This document shows positions 47,288 through 56,979 of a DNA stretch of 64,000 bases, piece by piece. Source of the DNA: Kordiimonas sp. (GTDB lineage: Bacteria; Pseudomonadota; Alphaproteobacteria; Sphingomonadales; Emcibacteraceae); NCBI GenBank assembly GCA_002700365.1, contig PADB01000010.1:730504-794503 (forward strand). Reading direction: 5' to 3'. Every line of letters starts with the position of its first letter. Positions within the stretch are counted from its first letter, which is position 1. Below the pieces are notes generated by a model. The model was not told where the DNA came from and ran no database searches. It saw only the letters and a list, made by a program, of their open reading frames with translations. A program made the translations under genes and the position numbers.

Positions 47288-48231
47288 GATGATGTCCGCC
47301 CTTCTTGAATATTCTGCGGGTTTTGCGGGATCTTGCCCCGCAACAGCTTTTTCTGCGGTTCAGTGACAGACCGGTTCCGGACAGTCAGGGCCTTTTCCGC
47401 TTCCTGGCGCAAATACCACCCCGCCTCCACCGCAAATATCCCATTACAGGATACCAACCGGCCGGGAATAAGAACGCTGGGCCGGGTGCTGATCCATTGT
47501 GCCAATTCAGGGTGGCGTTGTGGTCCCCAGTAGGCTGTCGGTACGGTGGCCAGATCAAAAAAACTGCCAATTAATAAATCTGGCGGATCCAGCGTTAATT
47601 GCTCGAGCGACAGCGGGGCCCAGCCCACAACACCATATTCTTCCGCCCAGGACTGATATCCTGCCTGTTTGATGATCGTATTGACAAAAGTACCTGCCCC
47701 GGCCGTAAAACCGCTGGCCGTCAGATAAGCCGCGCGAACCGGCTGCCGTGATGTCTGGCCCAGCGTCTGCCAATCCGCCGCCAACGTTTGTTGATACTTG
47801 GCAGCGGCGGCCGGTTGCCCCAATAAATCACCAACCCGTTTTACTTCTGCCAATAAGGCCTGCATATCCGGTCCGGGATCCACAACATCGACATGGATAT
47901 TGACCTTATTCAGCAATGCTGTTCTGCGCGCCGCCCCCCAAGAGCGCAAGACAATGTCCGGCTGTAACCCTAATAAATCTTCCGTGCTACCATATGTTTG
48001 GCGAATGCCCTGCGCCCGGTCCGCATAGTAAGAATGACTGGCCGTCGCGTATTTTGATAATGCCAGAATTTGTGATCGCGCTGCCAACGCCAACACAAAT
48101 TGGTCTGCACAGTAGTCCGTTGACACCACCCGCGGCAGATCGGCCGCCACCGCTGCTTTGGGAAGCGAGAACAATAGTAATAGTGTCAGGCAGATCATAT
48201 ATCGCAAGCGATAGTACACTTTATTTTCCAT
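47284..48231 (-). CDS. Periplasmic binding protein, BtuF/helical-backbone metal receptor type
   Basis: About 315 residues from the ATG at 48231 (alternatives 48264 and 48198). Signal peptide ending near AAVAADLP. Opens with RVVSTDYCADQFVLALAARSQILALSKYA, then LLGLQPDIVL and later APLSLEQLTLDPPDLLIGS, the two-lobed single-helix-backbone receptor fold. The ligand is not fixed: corrinoid is attractive because bluB and cobQ are elsewhere in the window, but haem or siderophore fits equally. No TonB-dependent receptor and no cobalamin riboswitch is adjacent. Confidence 0.86.
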   Translation of the reverse strand: MENKVYYRLRYMICLTLLLLFSLPKAAVAADLPRVVSTDYCADQFVLALAARSQILALSKYATASHSYYADRAQGIRQTYGSTEDLLGLQPDIVLRSWGAARRTALLNKVNIHVDVVDPGPDMQALLAEVKRVGDLLGQPAAAAKYQQTLAADWQTLGQTSRQPVRAAYLTASGFTAGAGTFVNTIIKQAGYQSWAEEYGVVGWAPLSLEQLTLDPPDLLIGSFFDLATVPTAYWGPQRHPELAQWISTRPSVLIPGRLVSCNGIFAVEAGWYLRQEAEKALTVRNRSVTEPQKKLLRGKIPQNPQNIQEGRTSS

Positions 48232-48254
48232 CAATGCATAGACGCCGTTTTCAT
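48231..48254 (-). CDS. Possible 7-codon leader before the binding-protein gene
   Basis: Reads MKTASMH then TGA, with GAGG four bases upstream of its ATG. Its stop overlaps the downstream ATG at 48231 as TGATG, the arrangement of a coupled leader. Very short, so chance is likely unless conserved. Confidence 0.25.
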   Translation of the reverse strand: MKTASMH

Positions 48255-48400
48255 GGATCCTCATAGGCTATAAACAATATACCCGCCCCAGACAAGCAAC
48301 AAGCCTGCCACACGGCTCTTCAAAATTGCCATATTCTTCCCATATTCCATACGCATGATAGTCCCATGATAGTTTATGGAGGGACCGCAAGGAGAAAAAA

Positions 48401-48745
48401 ATGTATCGCCGTTACATCACTGCATCGTTGATTACGTCATTCCTTCTCTTCACGGGAAATTTTTCTGCACCCGGTCGGGCAGAAAGTCCCGATGATCAGA
48501 CTACACCCAAGACAGAGCAAAAATGCGGCATATGGGATCTGCCCTGCTGGTTAGATAAAATCTGGCCTGAAGAAAAAGACGTCGACATTATGGAAAAGCA
48601 GCTTGATAATTTTATGGATGAAAGTCAGAAAAAATTAAAAGACCTGAAAGAAGGGTTGGAGCAACAGACCGAAAAGTGGAAACGCGAATACGAAGAAAGA
48701 CGCAACACACCTCCTGCCACAGAGGACGAGGTCACAGAGATATAG
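48401..48745 (+). CDS. Small secreted protein with amphipathic coiled coil
   Basis: 114 residues with AAGGAG before the ATG. Signal peptide (about 1-28, cleaved near GRAES), a short Cys-containing segment CGIWDLPCW that could form a disulfide, then a highly charged Lys/Glu helix (about 55-103) predicted as coiled coil, and an acidic tail. Family not recognised. Divergent from the ABC importer. Likely periplasmic. Confidence 0.65.
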   Translation: MYRRYITASLITSFLLFTGNFSAPGRAESPDDQTTPKTEQKCGIWDLPCWLDKIWPEEKDVDIMEKQLDNFMDESQKKLKDLKEGLEQQTEKWKREYEERRNTPPATEDEVTEI

Positions 48746-48964
48746 CCCCTTAACACCAAGACGCCCAATACAGACCAGCACCAGAAACCTAAAGCTATAC
48801 TGCCGAGTCCTTTTGACTAATTAAGACCTGCTCGCAATAGGGTTAATAAAAGGTTAAGAAAAAACAAGCCCTTATAAGAGTCCCTCTTACCCATTGTGAA
48901 ATTCTGTTAATATGTTTGCCTTGAAGTCTGTCGCAACATATCCATAACAGAAAGGGGGACTGTC

Positions 48965-49048
48965 ATGAAAACGATAGCATGGGGTGTATTCCTCAGTGGT
49001 TTTTTGGTCAGCTACCTTGGATCAATTATCATCCTGACAGAATTCTAA
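48965..49048 (+). CDS. 27-residue single-span membrane protein
   Basis: Reads MKTIAWGVFLSGFLVSYLGS then IIILTEF and stops at TAA. GGGGG (48954-48958) lies six bases before the ATG and a clean terminator follows 25 bases after the stop, so this has every sign of a real monocistronic gene. A positively charged start, a continuous hydrophobic stretch of about 22 residues and an acidic end predict one helix with the N-terminus inside. Function unknown; small hydrophobic proteins of this kind usually modulate a larger membrane complex. Confidence 0.62.
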   Translation: MKTIAWGVFLSGFLVSYLGSIIILTEF

Positions 49049-49072
49049 TCTAATCGTAAATCACAAATCATT

Positions 49073-49095
49073 ACAGGGCCTCTGGCCCTGTTTTG
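49073..49095 (+). terminator. Rho-independent terminator after the small membrane protein gene
   Basis: Perfect 8-base arms ACAGGGCC / GGCCCTGT with a TCT loop, followed by TTTTGTG. It serves the plus-strand small gene; it lies only 10 bases beyond the stop of the convergent phosphatase gene. Confidence 0.8.
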
Positions 49096-49104
49096 TGTTC
49101 AGGC

Positions 49105-50340
49105 TTAAAGCCGCTGAAAACTGACCGCCGTCAGGTCATCTGGCAATGGGCGAGGAACACGCGCATCAAAAGCGGCCATCAGATCATCCAGAAATTCTAC
49201 CTTACCGTTACGGCCATCCTGAGAACGTAACGCGTTTGTCATTAATGACTGCAACCCTTCATCCATTAAGGCCACACCATCCTTATCCGGACTTTCAGTT
49301 AAGGCGTCACTGTAAAGGAACAACATATGGCCCGGCAGGAAAGGAAGGCTACGATCTTCATAAACAGCATCTTCTATAACCCCTAACGGCACACCGGACG
49401 GGTCACCGCACTGTATATTCCCAGTAGACAACTGCCCTAATAAGGGCGTCGTAGAGGCCGCAGAAGCATAGGTTATGCTATTCTGTCTGATATCAATAAC
49501 GCCGCATAACATGGTCGCAAATTGACCGGGATTCAAAAGACGACAGAGATGTTTATTTAGCTGCGCCAGATAATTCGCCGGACTCTTCATGCTATGGTCT
49601 TGTTGCATCAATGTCGAATGCAGCCGAAAGGTGTTCAAAGCCGCCGTGATGCCATGTCCGGCGAAATCCGTAATATGAAAAAACAAACGGTCATCATCTA
49701 TTTCCTGCACCCCCCAGAAATCACCCCCTAATTCATCAGAGCTGACATAGGCATGTTGAAGACGCACGCCATAACGGGCCTCTATGATGTCTAATTGATG
49801 TGCCGTCGGCAATAAGCCTTCCTGCATTTGACGGGCCAGTAAAAGATCACGATTCAATCTTTCATGGTAAGAACGGAGGCCATGCAGCAAAAAACGATTT
49901 TCAAGGTGTAGCCGCGTTCGGGCCTTCAACTCAACTGGCGTGATTGGTTTGGTGACAAGATCCGTTGCCCCCATTTCAAAAACACGCACCCTTTCATCCT
50001 GTTCGGATAATGCAGTTTGCACAATCACAGCCGGGGAATGAGGCAGGCTCATATCTGATAAGCGTTCTAAGACCTCAAACCCATCCACCTTAGGCATGAG
50101 AAGATCTAAAATTACTAAATCCGGGTGTAGCCGTTTAATTTTATCCAGTGCATCAGCACCATCAACGGCGAAATGAATCTGGCGAAAGCCCTCTTCGATC
50201 AAATGTACCTGTATCAGCAAACGATTGAGTTCAATGTCATCGACAACCAGAATGCAAGCATCGCTTACATCCGGCGTACCAGTAAAATTTTGCACATCCG
50301 CAACGGTGGCAAAGGGTTGTCCAGACACCCTGGTATCCAT
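49105..50340 (-). CDS. Response regulator with PP2C/SpoIIE-type serine phosphatase output
   Basis: 411 residues. Receiver domain (27-145): acidic pair D34/D35, phospho-acceptor D79, T109 and K131. A coiled-coil linker (150-180) leads to a PPM/SpoIIE phosphatase (190-411) with metal aspartates in DELGGDFW (D207), DFAGHG (D225) and the final DDLTAV (D401-D402). All catalytic residues are present. RsbU-like: when phosphorylated it should dephosphorylate an anti-sigma antagonist, here the STAS protein encoded 142 bases upstream. The sensor kinase is not nearby. Confidence 0.9.
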   Translation of the reverse strand: MDTRVSGQPFATVADVQNFTGTPDVSDACILVVDDIELNRLLIQVHLIEEGFRQIHFAVDGADALDKIKRLHPDLVILDLLMPKVDGFEVLERLSDMSLPHSPAVIVQTALSEQDERVRVFEMGATDLVTKPITPVELKARTRLHLENRFLLHGLRSYHERLNRDLLLARQMQEGLLPTAHQLDIIEARYGVRLQHAYVSSDELGGDFWGVQEIDDDRLFFHITDFAGHGITAALNTFRLHSTLMQQDHSMKSPANYLAQLNKHLCRLLNPGQFATMLCGVIDIRQNSITYASAASTTPLLGQLSTGNIQCGDPSGVPLGVIEDAVYEDRSLPFLPGHMLFLYSDALTESPDKDGVALMDEGLQSLMTNALRSQDGRNGKVEFLDDLMAAFDARVPRPLPDDLTAVSFQRL

Positions 50341-50482
50341 GGCACTCTCTTTATTACACGCGATTACTATAATGTATTGCGATCCCTACATGCCGCAATA
50401 CACCTTTCTAGCATCTACGGCCTTTTCACCGCAGGCGGGCCTATGCCCGAATTAAGACGCTTCAGTGTTTACGAACAGTATT

Positions 50483-50788
50483 CTAATGTTCGATTGTAAA
50501 CATCGTATCAAAGCGGGCCACATCAAACATGCGTTTGACCTGGCCTTGAGGCGCTTTCAATACTAACGTCTTATTCGTTTTGGAAATCTCATCACGGGCC
50601 AGTAACAACATCCCAAGACCTGCAGAATCAATGAAGTCCACGGCTGACAGGTCAATCACCTGCTGCGCCGTTTGATCGTTCAGCATAGTGCTAATCATTT
50701 CACGAAAGATGTCATGATCGGAAAACGTGATTTTTTCGCTCAAAGTTGCCTGCAAGCTCTCACCACCGTTATTGATTTCATAATGCAT
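50483..50788 (-). CDS. STAS-domain anti-anti-sigma factor-like protein
   Basis: 101 residues, single STAS domain of the RsbV/SpoIIAA kind. The phosphorylatable serine is S55 in DFIDSAGLGML, the classical site. Dephosphorylated STAS proteins bind and occupy a HATPase kinase, freeing its target. Both predicted partners are here: the phosphatase downstream on the same strand and the HATPase protein divergent from it. AAGGTGAG precedes the ATG. Confidence 0.92.
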   Translation of the reverse strand: MHYEINNGGESLQATLSEKITFSDHDIFREMISTMLNDQTAQQVIDLSAVDFIDSAGLGMLLLARDEISKTNKTLVLKAPQGQVKRMFDVARFDTMFTIEH

Positions 50789-51013
50789 AATTTATACTCA
50801 CCTTGGGATATTTAATCTGTGTCGTATTTTGTTCTTCTCTGCATTTAAGGCACCACCTAAACAAGCAGACCTCACAACGCAGTCTTTTCACACACAGTTA
50901 TCGTACAAATTAGTTACGGAAACCTTTACCTTGGACACATATTGAACTTTTTTCGCTCATTCCGGCCATTAAGAGAGTCGTAAGCTTTAATCTGTAAAGT
51001 CCGTGCATATACC

Positions 51014-51043
51014 ACTTGAATTCCATAAACTTGAATTCCATGA
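51014..51043. repeat. Tandem 15-bp direct repeat upstream of the HATPase gene
   Basis: ACTTGAATTCCAT occurs at 51014-51026 and again at 51029-51041 with two bases (AA, then GA) after each copy, ending 30 bases before the start codon of the HATPase gene. Each copy contains GAATTC. It may be a repeated regulator site or a local slippage duplication. Confidence 0.6.
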
Positions 51044-51072
51044 AACGGCTACACAGATAGGACTTTCACGCT

Positions 51073-52005
51073 ATGGCGTCACAGGCCACGCTTTATCACT
51101 TTGCACACTCAAACCAGAGTGCACAGGGATTTTTATCTCACCTCAGCGAAAATAATTTCGCACTGCAATCTTTTTCCGACATGTCCTGCCTGTTGGCGGG
51201 CATGCAAGATGATGCTGACTTTGACATCCCTGACGCCGTGTTAATTGATGGGACCTATTTGGAAGAACATGCTACCCAAATGTTGGACCATGGCCGCCAA
51301 CATGACCACTTTAAGAGTCTTCCGCTTATCATTTTCCAGGATGGAAATGTGGCCGATAACCTAGCGCCTTTTATCGCCGCTTTTTCATGCTTTTTTCTGC
51401 ACCCCCCCTATTCAGAAAAAATGCTCACATCCGTACTCAAGGCCGCTATTAGTGATTATCGCCGTTGGCAAAAACTACGGCGGGATATCGAAACCCGCAC
51501 CTCCGCAATCGGGCTTATTCAGTCCGGCATCTTTCACCTCAAAACGCATAGCGAAGCACGAAATCTGACAACAATGCTGTCACTGGCTTGCCCCGAACCC
51601 GATAGAGTAGCCATCGGCTTGTTAGAATTAATTGCCAATGGCATAGAACATGGCAATTTGGGCATCAGTTTTGATGAAAAAACCCAACTCATGCAATCGG
51701 GTGACTGGATGACGGAAATTGACCGCCGTCAGCAAACCATGCCTTATGCGGACCGTCAGGTTGAGGTGATATTCGCCCGAGAAGATAATTTGGTACGGTT
51801 CCGCATCACCGATATGGGGGATGGGTTTAACCCCGATAGCTATATGGAAATTGATCCGTCCCGCATGCACTTACCCCATGGTCGCGGCATTGCCATGGCA
51901 AAGGCTGCCAGCTTTGATCACGTCACCTATATCGGTAAAGGTAATTGTGTCGAAGCCATCGCTTACGACCCTGAATATCGCGAAACCCTCACAACATCGC
52001 CCTAA
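51073..52005 (+). CDS. Receiver-like/HATPase protein, RsbW-type switch kinase candidate
   Basis: 310 residues. Residues 1-130 look like a degenerate receiver: D59 sits where the phospho-acceptor would (VLIDG), but the N-terminal acidic pair is absent and the conserved Lys region reads HPPY. A helical linker (130-165) precedes a GHKL ATPase domain: N box ELIANGIEHGN (E185, N189), G1 DMGDGF (D247), G2 HGRGIA (269-273). No histidine kinase dimerisation site is seen, so this is an anti-sigma/serine-kinase type ATPase. Divergent from the STAS gene. Its target, sigma factor or other, is not in the window. Confidence 0.83.
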   Translation: MASQATLYHFAHSNQSAQGFLSHLSENNFALQSFSDMSCLLAGMQDDADFDIPDAVLIDGTYLEEHATQMLDHGRQHDHFKSLPLIIFQDGNVADNLAPFIAAFSCFFLHPPYSEKMLTSVLKAAISDYRRWQKLRRDIETRTSAIGLIQSGIFHLKTHSEARNLTTMLSLACPEPDRVAIGLLELIANGIEHGNLGISFDEKTQLMQSGDWMTEIDRRQQTMPYADRQVEVIFAREDNLVRFRITDMGDGFNPDSYMEIDPSRMHLPHGRGIAMAKAASFDHVTYIGKGNCVEAIAYDPEYRETLTTSP

Positions 52006-52037
52006 CGCATCTGTTGCAGGATTATCCGAACAACAGG

Positions 52038-53075
52038 TTATCGCCGTGCCGCATTCGCAATACGCAAACAGGCCCGTGCACATATGGATTCTGCAGGAAG
52101 CCCGGTGGTTTTACAGTCTATTTCCGCCCCAATCAAAATATCCATCGCCCGTGACAACTGTGTAGTAGACCATCTATTAACATGGGCCTTGAAAGCAGGC
52201 ACTTCTTTGAAAAACACAGGGGGGCGCAGCCCTTTTAAGGCCTGTTCTATGGGTGCTCCTTGTGCCATTTCCCCGACAACCAACTGTATGCGTTGTAACC
52301 TGCGTGATACAGCACGGAGCACGGCAACGGGGTTCTCCCCGCGCGTAAAGGCCTTAAACAAGGCATCGTCTAACTGCCGCAGATCCCCGCCCGAAGTCGC
52401 AATAGCAATTGTTTCCAGAGTCAATGTGCCGCTATCTCCAACACAGGCTTGTGCATCCGCCAAGGTGACGATCTGCGGGTCCCCACCGGGCGGCACCGGA
52501 CCTTTATACAAGGCCAGCTTCTCCAATTCACTGCGTGAAATCGCCCGATCACTGCCCAGCTGCGTTAGAACCCAGCTCATTGCTTCAGGTTCAATGCGTA
52601 AGCCATTTTCTTGCATAACTTCCCGCACCAGACCTTCCAATGCCCGCGCATCATCAAGATAGCACGGCAGCACCACAGCGTTCTTGGCAGTCTCCACCAT
52701 CTTGCGCAGGCCCGACCGCGGCGGCAGATCTCCGGCAGAAATAACGATGACCCCATCGCCGGGGCTGTCCTCCAGAAAAAGTTTTACAGCTGGCACAATA
52801 ATGTCTGATGCCGCTTCTATCCGCACTAAACGGCGTCCCCCCATCATCGATATCGCCGCAGCCTCATCAGATAAAATAGACGGGTCTTCTTTTAACTTTG
52901 ACGGCTCCAGAATCGCGACATTAAACGCATCTTTCAGATCATCAACAATCTGTCGGCCAATCTTTTCCGCCCGTTCACGGACCAAACCCTCATCCGGACC
53001 ATAAATCAACACTAAACGATAGGCGGGGTCTAATGACGCCAACTGTTGATTAATCTGGTTCGCCTTGAGTTTCAT
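52038..53075 (-). CDS. holA: DNA polymerase III subunit delta
   Basis: 345 residues. Opens the beta clamp within the clamp loader. N-terminal YRLVLIYGPDEGLVRERAEKIGRQ, middle DLPPRSGLRKMVETAKNAVVLPCY, and C-terminal collar domain with LLRAVSRRLQRIQL-like helices. Length normal. Follows lptE by 46 bases, the usual leuS-lptE-holA order in Alphaproteobacteria; its 3' end converges with the HATPase gene. Confidence 0.92.
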   Translation of the reverse strand: MKLKANQINQQLASLDPAYRLVLIYGPDEGLVRERAEKIGRQIVDDLKDAFNVAILEPSKLKEDPSILSDEAAAISMMGGRRLVRIEAASDIIVPAVKLFLEDSPGDGVIVISAGDLPPRSGLRKMVETAKNAVVLPCYLDDARALEGLVREVMQENGLRIEPEAMSWVLTQLGSDRAISRSELEKLALYKGPVPPGGDPQIVTLADAQACVGDSGTLTLETIAIATSGGDLRQLDDALFKAFTRGENPVAVLRAVSRRLQRIQLVVGEMAQGAPIEQALKGLRPPVFFKEVPAFKAHVNRWSTTQLSRAMDILIGAEIDCKTTGLPAESICARACLRIANAARR

Positions 53076-53121
53076 GCGTTAAAGGCCTACATCGTCCTGT
53101 AAGTTTATTGTATCAACCGGG

Positions 53122-53700
53122 TCAGGGCATTTGACTTAAGAACATCCCTAATCGCGTCACGACCTGCCGGGCAACTTCCGCCGCCAGTCTTTTATGTGCA
53201 TCTTGCTGTGCCGCAAGATTAGCATAATCAGATTGTACAAGATCATAAGTCACTAAAGAACGGCTAGATCCCGTAAACAAGAGTTTATCCGTCTCTATAT
53301 CGATCAGGTCATAATGGGCCACTAATTTCACATTGACCAATGTGATGGCGTCATCTTCACGGACGCCAAGACCCGTTTCTTCCAGATCATAACGCATTGA
53401 TAAGCGATAGGCTGTCGGCGCAGCTCCATTACTTTGCAGCTCACGCAGAACCTGACCACGCAAAATTTGTCCCAAACGACTTTTTAAGCCGGCATCGCCA
53501 ATAATTTCATCGACTTTAATCGCCGCCAGACGGGCCGAAATTACGCCCCGCTGTGTCGATGATGCTGACGTTGCTGATGACGACGTATGCATGGGCTGAA
53601 AACCGCACCCTTGCAAGCCCACGGCGGATACGATGACAAACGTGACCGCCATCACGCCCCGTTTCACAAATCCCGCCAGCACCGGCCTACGCTCTCTCAT
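53122..53700 (-). CDS. lptE: LPS-assembly lipoprotein LptE
   Basis: 192 residues. Signal peptide with lipobox VGLQGC (Cys at 32), so outer-membrane lipoprotein, then the GFQPM start typical of LptE and a short Ser/Thr linker. LptE plugs the LptD barrel and helps deliver lipopolysaccharide to the cell surface. Low sequence conservation, but position between leuS and holA makes the call secure. Confidence 0.9.
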   Translation of the reverse strand: MRERRPVLAGFVKRGVMAVTFVIVSAVGLQGCGFQPMHTSSSATSASSTQRGVISARLAAIKVDEIIGDAGLKSRLGQILRGQVLRELQSNGAAPTAYRLSMRYDLEETGLGVREDDAITLVNVKLVAHYDLIDIETDKLLFTGSSRSLVTYDLVQSDYANLAAQQDAHKRLAAEVARQVVTRLGMFLSQMP

Positions 53701-53749
53701 CTTAACCCCATTTACAATACATCGCCTTTTATGTCAGGCCGCAATACCA

Positions 53750-56317
53750 TCAGATCACGATATTAACAATCTTACCCGGCACGACAATCACTTTACGGAT
53801 TTCCGCACCGTCTATCAGCGATTTAATTTTTGGCAAATTCAGTGCCATGTTTTCAATTTCGTCTTTACCCATATCCACAGGTACATCCAGTGTGTCGCGC
53901 AATTTTCCTTTGATTTGCACGGCCATTGTCACGGTATCAGCTGCCAACCATTGTTGCTTCAGTTCAGGCCACGGGCTCTCGGCCGCCAATGTATTATGTC
54001 CCAAAGCCACCCATAATTCTTCGGCCAAATGTGGCATCATCGGGCTGACCAACATCACCAATGTCTCTATCGCCTCCCTCAGCGCCCAGCGGTCCCCCGC
54101 TGCCGCGGTCTCTTTGAACCCGTTCACCGCATTATTAAATTTATACAGCTGCGCCACGGCGGCATTGAAATGGAAATTTTCGATATCCCGGCTGACGCTT
54201 TCGATGCTCTGGTGCGTCATACGGCGCAAATCCGACGATACTGGCGAAAACTCCGTTGGCTCTTCGGCTCCAAGTTCTGCGATATGTTGCAAATTCTGGG
54301 TCACGGTCCGCCATAATCGTTGCGTAAAACGCCATGCCCCTTCGATACCATCCACGGTCCATTCCAGGTCACGTTCCGGCGGGCTATCTGATAACATAAA
54401 CCAGCGGGCCGTATCTGCACCATATTGATCTATGATCGCATCTGGATCGACGACATTCTTTTTCGACTTTGACATTTTCTCGGAACGACCGACCGTGACC
54501 GCACCACCTGTTGCAGCAACAATCAACTGTCCTTCTTCATCGTGGGCTAAGGCTTCTGGATTCACCCATTTGCCTTCCCCGTCTTTATAGGTCTCATGAC
54601 AGACCATTCCCTGGGTAAACAGGCCTGAAAAAGGCTCTTTAATATCCAACAGCCCCACATCCTGCATGGCCCGCGTGAAGAAGCGTGAATATAACAAATG
54701 CAGAATCGCATGTTCCACACCCCCCACATACTGGTCCACCGGCAGCCAGTAATCCGCTTCCTCCCGTATAAAAGGCATAGTCGCCTGCGGGCTACAAAAA
54801 CGGGCAAAATACCAAGAGCTGTCTATAAACGTATCAAAGGTATCTGTCTCACGGGTGGCCGCCTTACCGCAACGCGGACAGGCAACATGCTTCCAGCTAG
54901 GATGGCGGTCTAACGGATTGCCCGGTTTATCAAAGGTGACATCATCGGGCAAACGTACGGGCAAATCTTCTTTAGGTACGGGCACCACACCACAATCTTT
55001 GCAATGCACCACAGGGATCGGTGCGCCCCAATAACGCTGGCGACTGACCCCCCAATCACGTAGGCGATAATTAACCGTGGCTGTGCCCAGGCCCTTTTCT
55101 TCCGCGCGGGCAATAATGGTCGCCTTTGCCTGCTCAACCGGTAATCCATCCAGAAATTCTGAATTGGCTAATTTCCCTGGGCCTGTATAGGCCTCATCCT
55201 CCACCGCAAAGGTTGTAGGGTCTTCACCTTCCGGTACAACCACCGCCTGTACAGGCAGCTCATATTTTCGGGCAAAGTCCAAATCGCGCTGGTCATGGGC
55301 AGGACAGCCAAAAACCGCCCCCGTGCCATATTCCATCAATACAAAATTGGCCACATAGACCGGGAGCTCCCACCCCTCCACAAAGGGGTGCTGAACTTTC
55401 AGCCCCGTATCAAACCCTCTTTTTTCCGCTTTTTCGATGTCTTCTTCGCTGGTCCCCATTTGACGGCATTCTGCAATAAAGTCCTGCAGATCATGGTGTT
55501 GTTTTGCAAGGCGTGCCGCCAGCGGGTGATCCGCGGCAATCGCACAGAAGCTCGCGCCGAATAATGTATCTGGTCGGGTCGTATAAACTTCTATATTTTC
55601 ATCTTGGCCCACCACATCAAAGAAAAGCCGCAAACCTTCAGATCGACCAATCCAGTTTTCTTGCATCAGCCGCACTTTTTCCGGCCATCTGTCCAAACTT
55701 TTCAAGCCTGCCAGCAAATCATCCGCAAAATCTGTGATTTTCAGAAACCACTGGCTCAGCAAGCGGCGCTCAACCGGGGCCCCGGAACGCCATCCGCAGC
55801 CATCGACAACCTGTTCGTTGGCCAGCACCGTATGATCCACGGGGTCCCAGTTAACCCAGCTTTCCTTACGATAAACCAGCCCCGCCTCCAGAAAGTCCAG
55901 AAACATCGCCTGTTCCTGACCGTAATATTCCGGATCGCAGGTCGCAAATTCACGTGACCAGTCAAGCGAAAGCCCCATTTTCTTGAGCTGGCCACGCATA
56001 TTGTCAATATTCTCGTAGGTCCATTTGGCCGGATGAACCTGATTTTCCATAGCCGCATTTTCTGCTGGCATGCCAAAAGCATCCCACCCCATAGGGTGTA
56101 ATACGTTATCGCCTTTGGCACGACGATAACGGGCGACCACGTCACCCTGGGTGTAATTACGCACATGGCCCATATGAATGCGCCCGGACGGATAAGGAAA
56201 CATTTCTAGCACGTAATATTTAGGGCGGTTGACATCCATTTCCGCCTGATAAATTTTCTCTGCGTCCCAAATCGATTGCCATTTTTCTTCTGTGGCTTTG
56301 GCATTATAGCGTGTCAT
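53750..56317 (-). CDS. leuS: Leucine--tRNA ligase
   Basis: 855-residue class I synthetase. HIGH-type motif [15 protein letters not shown] (about 44-58), CP1 editing domain with [11 protein letters not shown], zinc-binding CPRCGK region, KMSKS loop in [16 protein letters not shown], and a C-terminal helical anticodon domain. Full length. Starts the leuS-lptE-holA run, 173 bases after the DUF3576 gene. Confidence 0.97.
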   Translation of the reverse strand: MTRYNAKATEEKWQSIWDAEKIYQAEMDVNRPKYYVLEMFPYPSGRIHMGHVRNYTQGDVVARYRRAKGDNVLHPMGWDAFGMPAENAAMENQVHPAKWTYENIDNMRGQLKKMGLSLDWSREFATCDPEYYGQEQAMFLDFLEAGLVYRKESWVNWDPVDHTVLANEQVVDGCGWRSGAPVERRLLSQWFLKITDFADDLLAGLKSLDRWPEKVRLMQENWIGRSEGLRLFFDVVGQDENIEVYTTRPDTLFGASFCAIAADHPLAARLAKQHHDLQDFIAECRQMGTSEEDIEKAEKRGFDTGLKVQHPFVEGWELPVYVANFVLMEYGTGAVFGCPAHDQRDLDFARKYELPVQAVVVPEGEDPTTFAVEDEAYTGPGKLANSEFLDGLPVEQAKATIIARAEEKGLGTATVNYRLRDWGVSRQRYWGAPIPVVHCKDCGVVPVPKEDLPVRLPDDVTFDKPGNPLDRHPSWKHVACPRCGKAATRETDTFDTFIDSSWYFARFCSPQATMPFIREEADYWLPVDQYVGGVEHAILHLLYSRFFTRAMQDVGLLDIKEPFSGLFTQGMVCHETYKDGEGKWVNPEALAHDEEGQLIVAATGGAVTVGRSEKMSKSKKNVVDPDAIIDQYGADTARWFMLSDSPPERDLEWTVDGIEGAWRFTQRLWRTVTQNLQHIAELGAEEPTEFSPVSSDLRRMTHQSIESVSRDIENFHFNAAVAQLYKFNNAVNGFKETAAAGDRWALREAIETLVMLVSPMMPHLAEELWVALGHNTLAAESPWPELKQQWLAADTVTMAVQIKGKLRDTLDVPVDMGKDEIENMALNLPKIKSLIDGAEIRKVIVVPGKIVNIVI

Positions 56318-56490
56318 CTGCGTTTGCTTTCCGGGTCCTTGTGCGCCCTGCCCTTCTCGGCAGGACCCAATACTTAAACATTCACGTCCTGAAATTTCAC
56401 TTTAGAAACAGACAAACCGGACATTCCTGCCCGGCTTTCCTGATGGCATTTACCGTCTTTATGCATCTGCCGTCGTTTTGCTTAAATTTT

Positions 56491-56979
56491 TTACTTAGCC
56501 GTCGGTGCATTATTCCGGTGTAAAATACGCGCTTGCTCTAAAATGGCCTGTGCCAGCTTTATATCCGCCCCTGCACGCGGGGGAATATCCCGCCAGCCAT
56601 CATCCTGTTTTATCTGACGGAAGACATTGACCTTCAACGCATCGGCTCTCAATTGACCATCAATGATATAGACAGTTGCCTTGACCCGCTCATTAGCGAC
56701 CTTTGGATTGTCCGTCCATTCCGTGATAATCACACCATCCGCTGAATCCGCCTGCGCCAACGGCATAAAGGCCAAAGTCTCAAGGCTCGCTTGCCACAAA
56801 TACGCATTAACCCCGATCTGGTATATTTCTTCGGATGCCTGTAGGCGCTCTTCCACCGTTGGCGTGCTACTGCCGCAACCGCTTAAACCTAAGACCGTCA
56901 TGCCTAACATGACAAAGGCACTGATTTTCGCAAAGGCCTTCAAGCCATTCGATGTTACGCTGGTCATTGTGTCGATCAT
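56491..56979 (-). CDS. DUF3576 domain lipoprotein
   Basis: 162 residues from the ATG at 56979 (a second ATG at 56967 is possible). Lipobox LGLSGC gives a lipid-anchored protein after about 34 residues. The mature part with QIGVNAYLWQASLETLAFMPL, GVIITEWTDNP, ANERVKATVYIID and WRDI matches DUF3576, which lies upstream of leuS in many Alphaproteobacteria. Probably outer-membrane; function unknown. Confidence 0.88.
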   Translation of the reverse strand: MIDTMTSVTSNGLKAFAKISAFVMLGMTVLGLSGCGSSTPTVEERLQASEEIYQIGVNAYLWQASLETLAFMPLAQADSADGVIITEWTDNPKVANERVKATVYIIDGQLRADALKVNVFRQIKQDDGWRDIPPRAGADIKLAQAILEQARILHRNNAPTAK

